NCBI GenBank assembly: GCA_031273835.1
Contig: JAISRD010000066.1
Coordinates: 1 to 6,708 of the forward strand
From: Treponema sp.
GTDB taxonomy: Bacteria > Spirochaetota > Spirochaetia > Treponematales > Breznakiellaceae
Direction of reading: 5' to 3'
DNA length: 6,708 nt
The position numbers and the translations under genes were made by a program. The notes below the pieces were generated by a model. That model had not been told where the DNA came from and did not search any database. It was given only the letters and a program-made list of their open reading frames with translations. The first letter of the stretch is position 1, and every line of letters starts with the position of its first letter. Shown one piece after another: positions 1-5,656 of this stretch.

Positions 1-1
1 T

Positions 2-73
2 TTTGCTCCCAAACAGGTCGAACGGGTGATTAGGGGACAGCCACGGCCCCCTGCGGTCGATATTCTCGATTGA
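2..73 (+). CDS. Possible 3' end of an upstream gene (weak)
   Basis: One plus-strand frame is open from the window edge to a TGA at 71-73 and reads, near its end, RGQPRPPAVDILD. The other two plus frames stop by about 33. The Pro-rich, charged tail could be the C-terminus of a gene that lies mostly to the left and precedes the LacI-type regulator in the same direction. Only 23 codons are visible, there is no recognisable domain, and an open stretch of this length is common by chance. If real, its stop codon overlaps the -35 box of the regulator's promoter. I do not recognise the protein. Confidence 0.25.
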   Translation, partial: FAPKQVERVIRGQPRPPAVDILD

Positions 74-98
74 CAGCTTTTGAAAAGCAGGTTATAGA
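70..98 (+). promoter_or_regulatory. Sigma-70-type promoter for the LacI-family gene
   Basis: A perfect TTGACA (-35) lies at 70-75. A TATAGA (-10, four of six consensus bases) lies at 93-98, with the optimal 17-bp spacing. Transcription would begin about seven bases after the -10, near 105, which is within two or three bases of the ATG at 107. The mRNA would therefore be almost leaderless if translation starts at 107, or would have a leader of about 25 nt if it starts at 131. No experimental start is known to me. Confidence 0.55.
76..88 (+). promoter_or_regulatory. Candidate operator: 13-bp palindrome inside the promoter spacer
   Basis: GCTTTTGAAAAGC is a perfect dyad with a central G. The flanking C74/G90 also pair, around a mismatch at 75/89. 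It sits exactly between the -35 and -10 boxes of the regulator's promoter, where a bound repressor would block RNA polymerase. LacI-family proteins bind short palindromes and often regulate their own genes, so autoregulation is the natural reading. Many LacI operators have a central CpG instead of an odd centre, so the binder could also be another dimeric regulator. Confidence 0.45.
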
Positions 99-106
99 CA
101 AGGGGC

Positions 107-1111
107 ATGGCTAACAAACAGGTGTATACAATGAAAGATGTCGCGCGGCTTGCCGGGGTAACACAGCCCACGGTTTCCCATGTGATAAACGGTACGGCGA
201 GTATTTCCAAAGCGGTATCCGACAAGGTGCTGGAAGCGATTGAAACGCTGAACTACCGCCCCAATGAGTTGGCCAGGGGGCTTAAAACTAATACCTCCAG
301 AACCATCGGCATCGTAACGCCTGATATTACCAACAGCTATTACGCCTGTATCGCCAAGGAGATCGAAATTCTCCTGATAAAAAGGGGTTACATCGCTTTT
401 TTAAGCAATACCGATTACAACAAAGAAAGCGAACAGGCTTTGGTCGATAAACTGCTGCGCTATAATGTGGACGGCGTTTTGATACTTTGTGAATTTCTGA
501 ACCGGAAGCCGCTGAAATACCTGGAAAGTTACGATATTCCGGTGGTCTTTCTGGATGACGAACCGGTGGATCACGCGGGCTGCATGATTTCTACGGAAAA
601 TGAGCAGGGCGGGTACCTGGCGGCGAAACACTTAATCGACCGGGGACGCAGGCGCATAGCCTACCTGGGGGAGAAGGTATCCCTCTTTCCCTTGAGGATG
701 CGTTATGAGGGGTACCGGATGGCCCTGATGGAATCGAATATTCCGCATGACAAGGATCTTATGATCCTGGATAACGACATGGTTTACAATTTCAGCAAGG
801 GCTTAAAGTACGGTAAGGGCATACTGACAAAAAAACCCGATGCGGTTTTTGCGTCAACCGACATTATCGCCATCGGCTTTATGCGCGCCTGCGCCGACGC
901 CGGAATAAAAATACCCGATGATATTGCCATTGTGGGATATGATAATATTCCGCTGGCATCGCTGATGACCCCCGCCCTTAGTACGGTTACACAGTCCGTC
1001 GAGGATATCGCGTCCAACGCGGTGGAACAGTTGTTTTTACAGATCAATAAACAGCCCTATGAAAAAAACATCATTCTGGAACCGCGGCTGGTGATACGGA
1101 AAACTACGTAG
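107..1111 (+). CDS. LacI-family transcriptional regulator
   Basis: This is a cytoplasmic DNA-binding repressor that would release its operator (or bind it) on sensing a small ligand, usually a sugar. The 334-residue product has the full family length. The helix-turn-helix is at residues 9-28 (MKDVARLAGVTQPTVSHVIN), followed by the hinge helix at about 50-61 (YRPNELARGLKT). The periplasmic-binding-protein-like sensor domain starts at about 66 (TIGIVTPDITNSYY) and carries the family signatures VDGVLI (121-126), DAVFASTDIIAIG (245-257) and IVGYDNIPLASLMTPALSTV (275-294). His25 replaces the Arg common at this point of the recognition helix. The gene converges on the four-gene minus-strand run and is not divergent from it, so its targets may be to the left or elsewhere; ligand unknown. 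I kept the ATG at 107, but the start at 131 has a better ribosome site. Its base composition is lower in G+C than most of the minus-strand genes. Confidence 0.95.
   Translation: MANKQVYTMKDVARLAGVTQPTVSHVINGTASISKAVSDKVLEAIETLNYRPNELARGLKTNTSRTIGIVTPDITNSYYACIAKEIEILLIKRGYIAFLSNTDYNKESEQALVDKLLRYNVDGVLILCEFLNRKPLKYLESYDIPVVFLDDEPVDHAGCMISTENEQGGYLAAKHLIDRGRRRIAYLGEKVSLFPLRMRYEGYRMALMESNIPHDKDLMILDNDMVYNFSKGLKYGKGILTKKPDAVFASTDIIAIGFMRACADAGIKIPDDIAIVGYDNIPLASLMTPALSTVTQSVEDIASNAVEQLFLQINKQPYEKNIILEPRLVIRKTT
120..124 (+). promoter_or_regulatory. Ribosome binding site supporting an alternative start at 131
   Basis: AGGTG at 120-124 lies six bases before the ATG at 131, which is codon 9 of the longer reading. 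The ATG at 107 has only AGGGG at 101-105, one base away, which is too close for ordinary Shine-Dalgarno pairing. Together with a predicted transcript start near 105, this favours initiation at 131, giving 326 residues beginning MKDVARLAGV, a typical LacI-family N-terminus. Confidence 0.4.
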
Positions 1112-1148
1112 CGTTGCTTTTGTTTTACCCCAGGAGGCGATCCAGCGG

Positions 1149-1176
1149 TTTCCTTCGTGCCCTTGGTGGTTTTCAT
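1149..1176. repeat. Possible dispersed-repeat remnant in the convergent intergenic gap
   Basis: The 113-nt gap between the two convergent stop codons (1112-1224) contains CTTCGTGCCCTTGGTGGTTT within 1149-1176, and a similar phrase, CTTCTTCGTTGTCC, at 1197-1210. This resembles the CTTCGTGTCCTTGGTGGTT-type intergenic repeat that I have seen in many environmental bacterial genomes; that match is from memory only. The rest of the gap is unremarkable: I found no stable hairpin followed by a T-run for either gene, and the AGGAGG at 1132-1137 is not followed by a plausible start. Confidence 0.25.
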
Positions 1177-1224
1177 GTTTTTCTCAGGTTAATTATCTTC
1201 TTCGTTGTCCGGGGTATTAAGACG

Positions 1225-2364
1225 CTAACGAATGCCCTTGAGGAAATGCGCCGGGGGCTCCCAGGCCCGTTCGCCATAGCCGCCGGCCAATACCCAGGCC
1301 GAGGGTATGCCCCGTTCGGCGGCATAGCGGTACACAAACATATCCCGCCGGACGCATTGGTCCAGGGTAAGTTTCAGCGGCGCGCTGGAAGCGAGGCCGT
1401 CGTACTCGTAGGGGTCGGAGCCGTCCACCACAAGGATCAAATCGGGCCTGCCGCCGTATTCGGCGGAAAGCCCCTCCAGGCGCCCTATACCTTCCTCAAG
1501 CCGGGGGAGGTATTCGGCTTCCTCCCCTGAGTCTATGCCTATGTCGATGTCCGAGGGGACCAGCGGCGCCCGGCCGGGCCGGGCGGCGGCAAGGCTTTCC
1601 CCGTCCAGGGGCCAGCCCTTCGCCATGTGGATCGACAGGGTCAGGATACACCCCGCCCCGGCGCTTTCCGCCCCCCCCGGTCCGGCCAGTTCACCCCGTT
1701 CACGGGCAAAGCGTACCAGTTCGGCGGTTCCGTCGCCCTTGTGGGCGTCCAGGTCCACCACCCAGATAAGCCGGACCGGTTTCTCCCGGCCCGAGGGGGC
1801 CGGATGCGGCGTCTCCCCAAGTACCTTCACGGCGGCGCTTGCCACGTCGTTGAGGAGGCAGAAACCCGAACCCCTGTCATAACGGGCGTGGTGCGTGCCC
1901 CCCTCCAGATAATAACAGAAGCCGGGGCCTTCAAGCAGAGCCAGGCGGCAGGCCAGGTAGGTCCCCTCAACATGGGCCAGTATGGTATTGAAGAGATCGA
2001 TCAGGGGCTTTACCGCCTTTTCCGGTTCATAACGGCGGGGACGGCCCTGATCATCCATGAGCTCGTAGGTTTCAAGCAGGGCTTCGGCCAGGGACGAGCC
2101 GTCATAGAGGGAGGCGGTAAAGGCCTTGCTGTGGACCCGCTCCAAATCATCCCGGTTAATAAGGGGCCCCGCCGCTCCCAGGCGCAGACGGGCGGCGGTA
2201 AAGTCAAAAACCGGACCGGGATAGGGCAGGGTCGCCCCCCTTGTACCGGCGGTGATGCCGCTGTTCAAAAATTCGATAATACGGTCGGGCCTGGAGGGGG
2301 AAACGGGGATCATAATGCCGTAATCTATTAAACGCAGGGTAAAGGAGGGGTCGTAGAGTATCAT
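1225..2364 (-). CDS. Histone-deacetylase / acetylpolyamine-amidohydrolase family protein
   Basis: This is a predicted zinc-dependent cytoplasmic deacylase that removes acetyl (or larger acyl) groups from an amine; in bacteria the substrates are usually acetylated polyamines or other small amides. The 379 residues carry the family's parts in order: VHSKAF (77-82), the charge-relay pair His158-His159 in GGTHHA, GFCLLNDVASAA (167-178), then DLDAHKGDG (204-212) with zinc ligands Asp206 and His208 and buried Asp204 and Asp211, zinc ligand Asp317 in GSDPYEYDGL, and the transition-state Tyr363 in LAGGYGE. The usual N-terminal HPE motif is replaced by IPVSPSRP (19-26), Lys209 replaces the second His of DxHH, and the DAH of the third zinc loop is DPY, so this is a divergent subgroup whose substrate I cannot name. 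The ATG at 2364 was chosen because the 47 residues of upstream open frame overlap the preceding gene and are low-complexity. No Shine-Dalgarno site is visible before it. It is last in the run, 70 nt after the deacylase. Confidence 0.85.
   Translation of the reverse strand: MILYDPSFTLRLIDYGIMIPVSPSRPDRIIEFLNSGITAGTRGATLPYPGPVFDFTAARLRLGAAGPLINRDDLERVHSKAFTASLYDGSSLAEALLETYELMDDQGRPRRYEPEKAVKPLIDLFNTILAHVEGTYLACRLALLEGPGFCYYLEGGTHHARYDRGSGFCLLNDVASAAVKVLGETPHPAPSGREKPVRLIWVVDLDAHKGDGTAELVRFARERGELAGPGGAESAGAGCILTLSIHMAKGWPLDGESLAAARPGRAPLVPSDIDIGIDSGEEAEYLPRLEEGIGRLEGLSAEYGGRPDLILVVDGSDPYEYDGLASSAPLKLTLDQCVRRDMFVYRYAAERGIPSAWVLAGGYGERAWEPPAHFLKGIR
1671..1678 (-). repeat. G8 homopolymer tract inside the deacetylase-family gene
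   Basis: Eight consecutive C on the plus strand are G8 in the coding strand, spanning the end of the Pro229 codon, Gly230, Gly231 and the first base of the Ala232 codon. The tract lies in a surface-loop-like region rich in Gly, Ala and Glu, between the two halves of the zinc site. A one-base slip would remove Asp317 and Tyr363 and inactivate the enzyme. G tracts of this length are slip-prone in some bacteria, but a single tract in a GC-rich gene can be chance. Confidence 0.5.
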
Positions 2365-2372
2365 AGAAAAAA

Positions 2373-2400
2373 CATATACCAGGTACGGGCTTTTTACCAA
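2373..2400 (-). promoter_or_regulatory. Possible internal promoter before the deacetylase-family gene
   Basis: On the minus strand TTGGTA (2400-2395) and TATATG (2378-2373) are separated by 16 bp; both match the consensus at four of six bases. Transcription would start at or next to the ATG at 2364, giving a leaderless message, which fits the absence of a visible ribosome binding site there. The stretch is unusually AT-rich for this region. This is weak on sequence alone. Confidence 0.25.
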
Positions 2401-2406
2401 TACCCC

Positions 2407-2432
2407 GCCCGCGGCGGCGCCCGGCGGCGGGC
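2407..2432 (-). other. GC-rich hairpin just after the deacylase stop codon
   Basis: GCCCGC and GCGGGC form a six-pair, all-GC stem around a 14-nt loop, starting three bases beyond the TAA of the deacylase gene; an alternative pairing CCCGCC/GGCGGG overlaps it. No run of U follows directly, so it is not a classical terminator. It could protect the 3' end of the upstream message or lower read-through into the last gene. GC-rich sequence makes such stems easy to find by chance. Confidence 0.3.
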
Positions 2433-2434
2433 CC

Positions 2435-4021
2435 TTAACCGGATGCCAGGCCGCGGCCTGAGGATTTTTCCAGGTATACGCCGTCCCGAACGGCGAATTC
2501 ACCATTGATGATCACATGGGGCAGCCCAACAGGGGGCCCTTCGCCGCCGCTTTCGGCGATTCTGTTCCGGTCGAAGAGTACGAGGTCGGCGTAACAGCCC
2601 GGCGCTATACGGCCCCGGTTTTTAAGGCCGAAACGGCGGGCGGCCTCTCCGGTCATTTTGCTTATCATCCTGCCCAGGGTTTCCGCCTTCCCCTCCCGGC
2701 TCAGGCGGAGGAATTTGGGGAAGGCGCCGAAGGCGGCCCGGTTCTGCATACCCTCATCGCATATCCACGCGTCGGTCATGTAGGCCGCCCGCGGGTGCCT
2801 GCTTAACACGTCGATGATATGGTCGTTCATGTAACTGTACATGATCACCGTGGTCTCCGGGCCCGTCTCGTCTATCACCCCGATATAGGCGCTGAATTGA
2901 TCGATCCCCTTCATCCGGGCGATTTCGCTTATCCGCTTGCCCGTGTATTCAGGATGGGCGGCCCCGGCGTAGCTTACCTGCACGTCATCAAAGCCGAAAC
3001 CCAGGAGCTTCCTGGTGGCGAAGATCTCCGCCCGAAGCCGCAGCCTGACGGGGATTTTCCGTTTTTCCTCAGGCGCCAGTCCCCGGTACCAGGAAGGCAG
3101 GGCGACGGTGATGGTGCTGGCCCCGAAATCAAAGGGGTAGATGTCAAAACTCAGGTCCAGGCCCCGCCTGTTTGCGTCGTCGATGAGTGCGATGGTTTCG
3201 TCCAGGGTGTTCCAGGTACTTCTGCCCACAAAGATAATATGGGAGAGGTGGGTCTTCGCGCCGGATTTTTCGGCGATTTCCAGTACCTCGTCCAGGGCGC
3301 GGAGGTTGTGGGCCCTGCCGAAAAGTTCCGTGTAGGAGGTGGAAAACCGGGAAAGGGCCCGGTTGTGGAAGGTGATGAGCTTGTTATGCCGGGCGGCGAG
3401 TTTCGCCAGGCGCAGGAGTTCTTCCCCGCCGCCGTACATGCCCGGATCGTACATCAGCCCGTAGGAGACCCCGGCGGCGCCGGCCTCCAGCTGCCGTTCT
3501 ACGAGGCCCTCCATGGCATCCATCTGGGCGCCGGTCAAAGCTCCGGGACCCAGGCCCCGCAGGGAAGTGCGGATCGTGCCGTGGCCGCAGAGGCAGGCCA
3601 TGTTTACCGGGGAATACCGGTCCACCGCCGCGGCCCAGCCTGAAAAGGCGGAAACCTCTTTATAGTCCGGGTTTGGGGCGAAGAAGGCAAAGAGGTCCCC
3701 GGCATAGGGGGTATCGGGATCGATGCCCGGGATGGAAAAACCGCAGTTCCCCGCCACCTGGGTGGTGATTCCCTGTTCCACAAAGGGCCTTAAATACCTG
3801 TGCGCTTCGGGCAGCACCGCGTAAAAATCGTTATGGGAATGGGTGTCGATAAAGCCCGGACTTAAGGTAAGGCCCGCCGCGTCCAGGACCTCCCCGGTAT
3901 AACCCGCCGCTTCCCCGTCAAGAACGGCGCTGATGGTATCGCCCTCCACCAGCACCTGACCTGTTTTGGCGTTTTCATCATCGCCGTCAAAGATCTCCGC
4001 GTTTTTAATCAGAAGCCTCAT
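2435..4021 (-). CDS. N-acyl-D-amino-acid deacylase (D-aminoacylase family)
   Basis: This amidohydrolase-superfamily enzyme is predicted to hydrolyse N-acyl-D-amino acids to a free D-amino acid and a carboxylate in the cytoplasm. The 528 residues match the family's normal length of about 480-550. Visible landmarks are the N-terminal beta-sandwich start (MRLLIKNAEIFDGDD), PGFIDTHSHND with His61 and His63, GNCGFS with Cys93, GVSYGLMYDPG (184-194), His219 and Arg221 in FHNRA, His261 in LSHI, DIYPFDFGAS (293-301), Asp417 in YMTDAW, and the C-terminal TGEAARRFGLKNRGRIAPGCYADLVLFD (457-484). Cys93, His219 and His261 correspond to the tight zinc site of Alcaligenes D-aminoacylase (Cys96, His220, His250), and Asp417 to its catalytic Asp366. 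The usual HPR before the GTFP segment reads QNR here, and there is extra sequence between His261 and Asp417. GGAGGAA at 4026-4032, four bases from the ATG, fixes the start. It follows the esterase by 21 nt. The acyl group and side chain preferred are not visible. Confidence 0.9.
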   Translation of the reverse strand: MRLLIKNAEIFDGDDENAKTGQVLVEGDTISAVLDGEAAGYTGEVLDAAGLTLSPGFIDTHSHNDFYAVLPEAHRYLRPFVEQGITTQVAGNCGFSIPGIDPDTPYAGDLFAFFAPNPDYKEVSAFSGWAAAVDRYSPVNMACLCGHGTIRTSLRGLGPGALTGAQMDAMEGLVERQLEAGAAGVSYGLMYDPGMYGGGEELLRLAKLAARHNKLITFHNRALSRFSTSYTELFGRAHNLRALDEVLEIAEKSGAKTHLSHIIFVGRSTWNTLDETIALIDDANRRGLDLSFDIYPFDFGASTITVALPSWYRGLAPEEKRKIPVRLRLRAEIFATRKLLGFGFDDVQVSYAGAAHPEYTGKRISEIARMKGIDQFSAYIGVIDETGPETTVIMYSYMNDHIIDVLSRHPRAAYMTDAWICDEGMQNRAAFGAFPKFLRLSREGKAETLGRMISKMTGEAARRFGLKNRGRIAPGCYADLVLFDRNRIAESGGEGPPVGLPHVIINGEFAVRDGVYLEKSSGRGLASG

Positions 4022-4042
4022 GATCTTCCTCCATAGTTTAGT

Positions 4043-5620
4043 TTAGCTTTGCTTCTCCGCCCCCCAGGGGGAAGAGGGATCTTCGGTGAGGCGAAAGGGC
4101 AGGGCGGGGAAACCGGCGCCGTCAAACAGGTTCACTTCCGTGTAGGGTTCCCAGGCGTAACATATTTCGTCCGCCCCGCCGATCCGATCCGGGAGTATGA
4201 GCAGGGTATCCCCTTCGGTACGGGCCTGGAATTTCCGCGCTTCGGCGCCCCGGTCAAAGAGCCTTAAGCCCTTGATACGGGGCCCCCGGATTTCAAGGCC
4301 CCCGTCACAGCCGCCGAAGCGTACCCTGAGCTCTCCGCCGTCGCCGCGGCTTACCCCTTCCGCCCGGGGGGACCGCCAGGGCAGGTCAAGGCCGTAGACG
4401 GCGGCCAGGGCGGCCGTAGCGAGCCGTTCCCCCACGGGGCCCTTATTTCCCGGATGGATGTTGTACCGTTCCCCCAGGTCCATGGTACAGACCATCCAGG
4501 TTTTGGCGGTGCTTTCCGCCGCCAGTTCCTGCTGACGGCGCAGTTCGGGGAAGGCGTCCCCCCGCTGGAAATGATCCCGCCCGAAGGCGGCAAGCTGGGC
4601 AAAGACGAAGGGAAGCTCCTCCCCCCAGGCCCGCCGCCATCCCCGGATGACCAGGGCAAAAAGCCGGGCGTAGTATCCGGGGCGGAGATCGTCCCCCTCA
4701 CCCTGATACCAGATGACCCCCCGGCAGGTATAACCCTCTACGGTCCGTACCATGGTTGAGTAGAGCCCGCAGGGACGCCAGGGGTCCCGGGGGCCCATAA
4801 GCTGGAGATCAAGAAAACCGGGGTCGATTTTTTTAAGGATGTCCCCCAGAACGATGGGGATCCTGCCCCGCATGTAGAGATCGAAGGCCCCCCGCATGAG
4901 GGGGGACCAGCCCTCCGCATGGGCCTTGTCAAAGGCCTTTTCGTAGGCTGCCGGGTCCTGGGTTTTTATCCGGTCGTAGTATTCGTTCCAAAAAGGGGCC
5001 GTTTCCCCGTCGGCCCGCAGCATATCCTCGGCAATCCAGGCAAAGGCCGGGACGCCGCTCCAGTTACAGCTGATGATCCCCACCGGGACCCCCAGTTTTT
5101 CCCGCAGCCGGGCGGCAAAATAATAGGCCGCCGCGGAAAACAACGGGGCGTTTTTCCGGGAAAAGCCCAGCCAGAGCCCTTGGGAAGCGAAATCTCCCCC
5201 GGTAAAGGGGTCCCCCTCCCGCTGTCCCTCCCAGCTGAGCTTGGGGACCTCAAAATAACGGAGCAGTGGGTCCGGGGGACGGGCAAAGACCTCCCGGCGG
5301 CGGCGGTCGTAGCGCAGGGCGAATTCCATGTTGGACTGCCCGCCGGCTATCCAGACCTCGCCGACGGCCACGCTGTCAAAGGAACAGGCCGCTTCGCCGC
5401 CGCAAAAAAGCTCAAGCCGGCCGCCGCCTGAGGCCTCCATCGGCGGCAGCCGGAGCTCCCAATGGCCGTCCTCCCCGGTAAGCGCGGAGGCCTCTGCTCC
5501 GTTAAAGGCGGCTTTAACGGAGCAGAGGGCCGGGCCCCGCCCCCATATACGGATGGGCTTTTGACGCTGGAGGACCATGTTACTTTGGAAAATAGGCGGC
5601 AGGGTCAGGGTATTTTGCAT
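4043..5620 (-). CDS. Sialate O-acetylesterase-type SGNH hydrolase
   Basis: This is a predicted carbohydrate O-acetylesterase that removes acetyl esters from sialic acids or other acetylated sugars. Of its 525 residues, an N-terminal beta domain has FQSNMVLQRQKPIRIWG (11-27) and FNGAEASALTGEDGHWELRLPP (39-60). The SGNH core starts with VAVGEVWIAGGQSNMEF, where Ser96 is the nucleophile. It continues with GVPVGIISCNWSGVPAFAW (177-195), VIWYQGEGDD (302-311), and NIHPGNKGPVGERLA (387-401) with catalytic His389. Many relatives have Asp where Asn387 stands. A C-terminal beta domain ends the protein (about 420-511). The N-terminus has no signal peptide, unlike many secreted or periplasmic relatives, so the enzyme would act on imported or internal substrate. 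GGAAGG at 5626-5631, five bases before the ATG, supports the start. It lies 36 nt after the aminotransferase and 21 nt before the deacylase, so it is very likely co-transcribed with both. Codons 31-43 lie in a perfect inverted repeat. The true sugar could be xylan-derived or another acetylated glycan. Confidence 0.88.
   Translation of the reverse strand: MQNTLTLPPIFQSNMVLQRQKPIRIWGRGPALCSVKAAFNGAEASALTGEDGHWELRLPPMEASGGGRLELFCGGEAACSFDSVAVGEVWIAGGQSNMEFALRYDRRRREVFARPPDPLLRYFEVPKLSWEGQREGDPFTGGDFASQGLWLGFSRKNAPLFSAAAYYFAARLREKLGVPVGIISCNWSGVPAFAWIAEDMLRADGETAPFWNEYYDRIKTQDPAAYEKAFDKAHAEGWSPLMRGAFDLYMRGRIPIVLGDILKKIDPGFLDLQLMGPRDPWRPCGLYSTMVRTVEGYTCRGVIWYQGEGDDLRPGYYARLFALVIRGWRRAWGEELPFVFAQLAAFGRDHFQRGDAFPELRRQQELAAESTAKTWMVCTMDLGERYNIHPGNKGPVGERLATAALAAVYGLDLPWRSPRAEGVSRGDGGELRVRFGGCDGGLEIRGPRIKGLRLFDRGAEARKFQARTEGDTLLILPDRIGGADEICYAWEPYTEVNLFDGAGFPALPFRLTEDPSSPWGAEKQS
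5491..5528. repeat. Perfect 17-bp inverted repeat with 4-nt loop inside the esterase gene
   Basis: CCTCTGCTCCGTTAAAG at 5491-5507 is the exact reverse complement of 5512-5528, around the loop GCGG. In the mRNA it lies about 93-130 nt after the start codon and would fold into a long perfect stem. It encodes roughly LCSVKAAFNGAEA, which fits the N-terminal beta domain of the family, so it is coding sequence and not an insertion that breaks the gene. The function, if any, is unknown. Confidence 0.9.
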
Positions 5621-5656
5621 GGCGGCCTTCCGTTCAATCCGGTATTTTTACACAGC

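Noticed and set aside
32..52. AGGGG / CCCCT hairpin upstream of the regulator
   Set aside because: Five pairs with an 11-nt loop and no following T-run; too weak for a terminator and likely chance.
753..768. AGGATC TTAT GATCCT hairpin in the regulator gene
   Set aside because: Only six pairs inside coding sequence; several such stems are expected by chance in a window this long.
1112..1224. Intrinsic terminator between the two convergent genes
   Set aside because: I looked on both strands for a GC stem followed by a T-run and found no convincing one, so none is annotated.
1627..2331. Plus-strand open frame opposite the deacetylase-family gene
   Set aside because: It is antisense to a gene with an intact catalytic set and shows only low-complexity Gly/Pro/Arg content.
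2365..2505. Longer start (2505) for the deacetylase-family gene, adding 47 residues
   Set aside because: The added part overlaps the end of the deacylase gene in another frame and is low-complexity Gly/Ala/Pro. The family fold begins at MILYDPSF, and overlap of 70 bases is less likely than a normal gap.
2819..3643. Long plus-strand open frame opposite the deacylase
   Set aside because: It is antisense to a gene with full family motifs, is rich in Gly, Pro and Val, and resembles no family. Long antisense frames are expected in GC-rich genes.
4888..4905. C6 GCATGA G6 hairpin inside the esterase gene
   Set aside because: Short homopolymer arms in GC-rich coding sequence; it codes normally and has nothing to set it apart.
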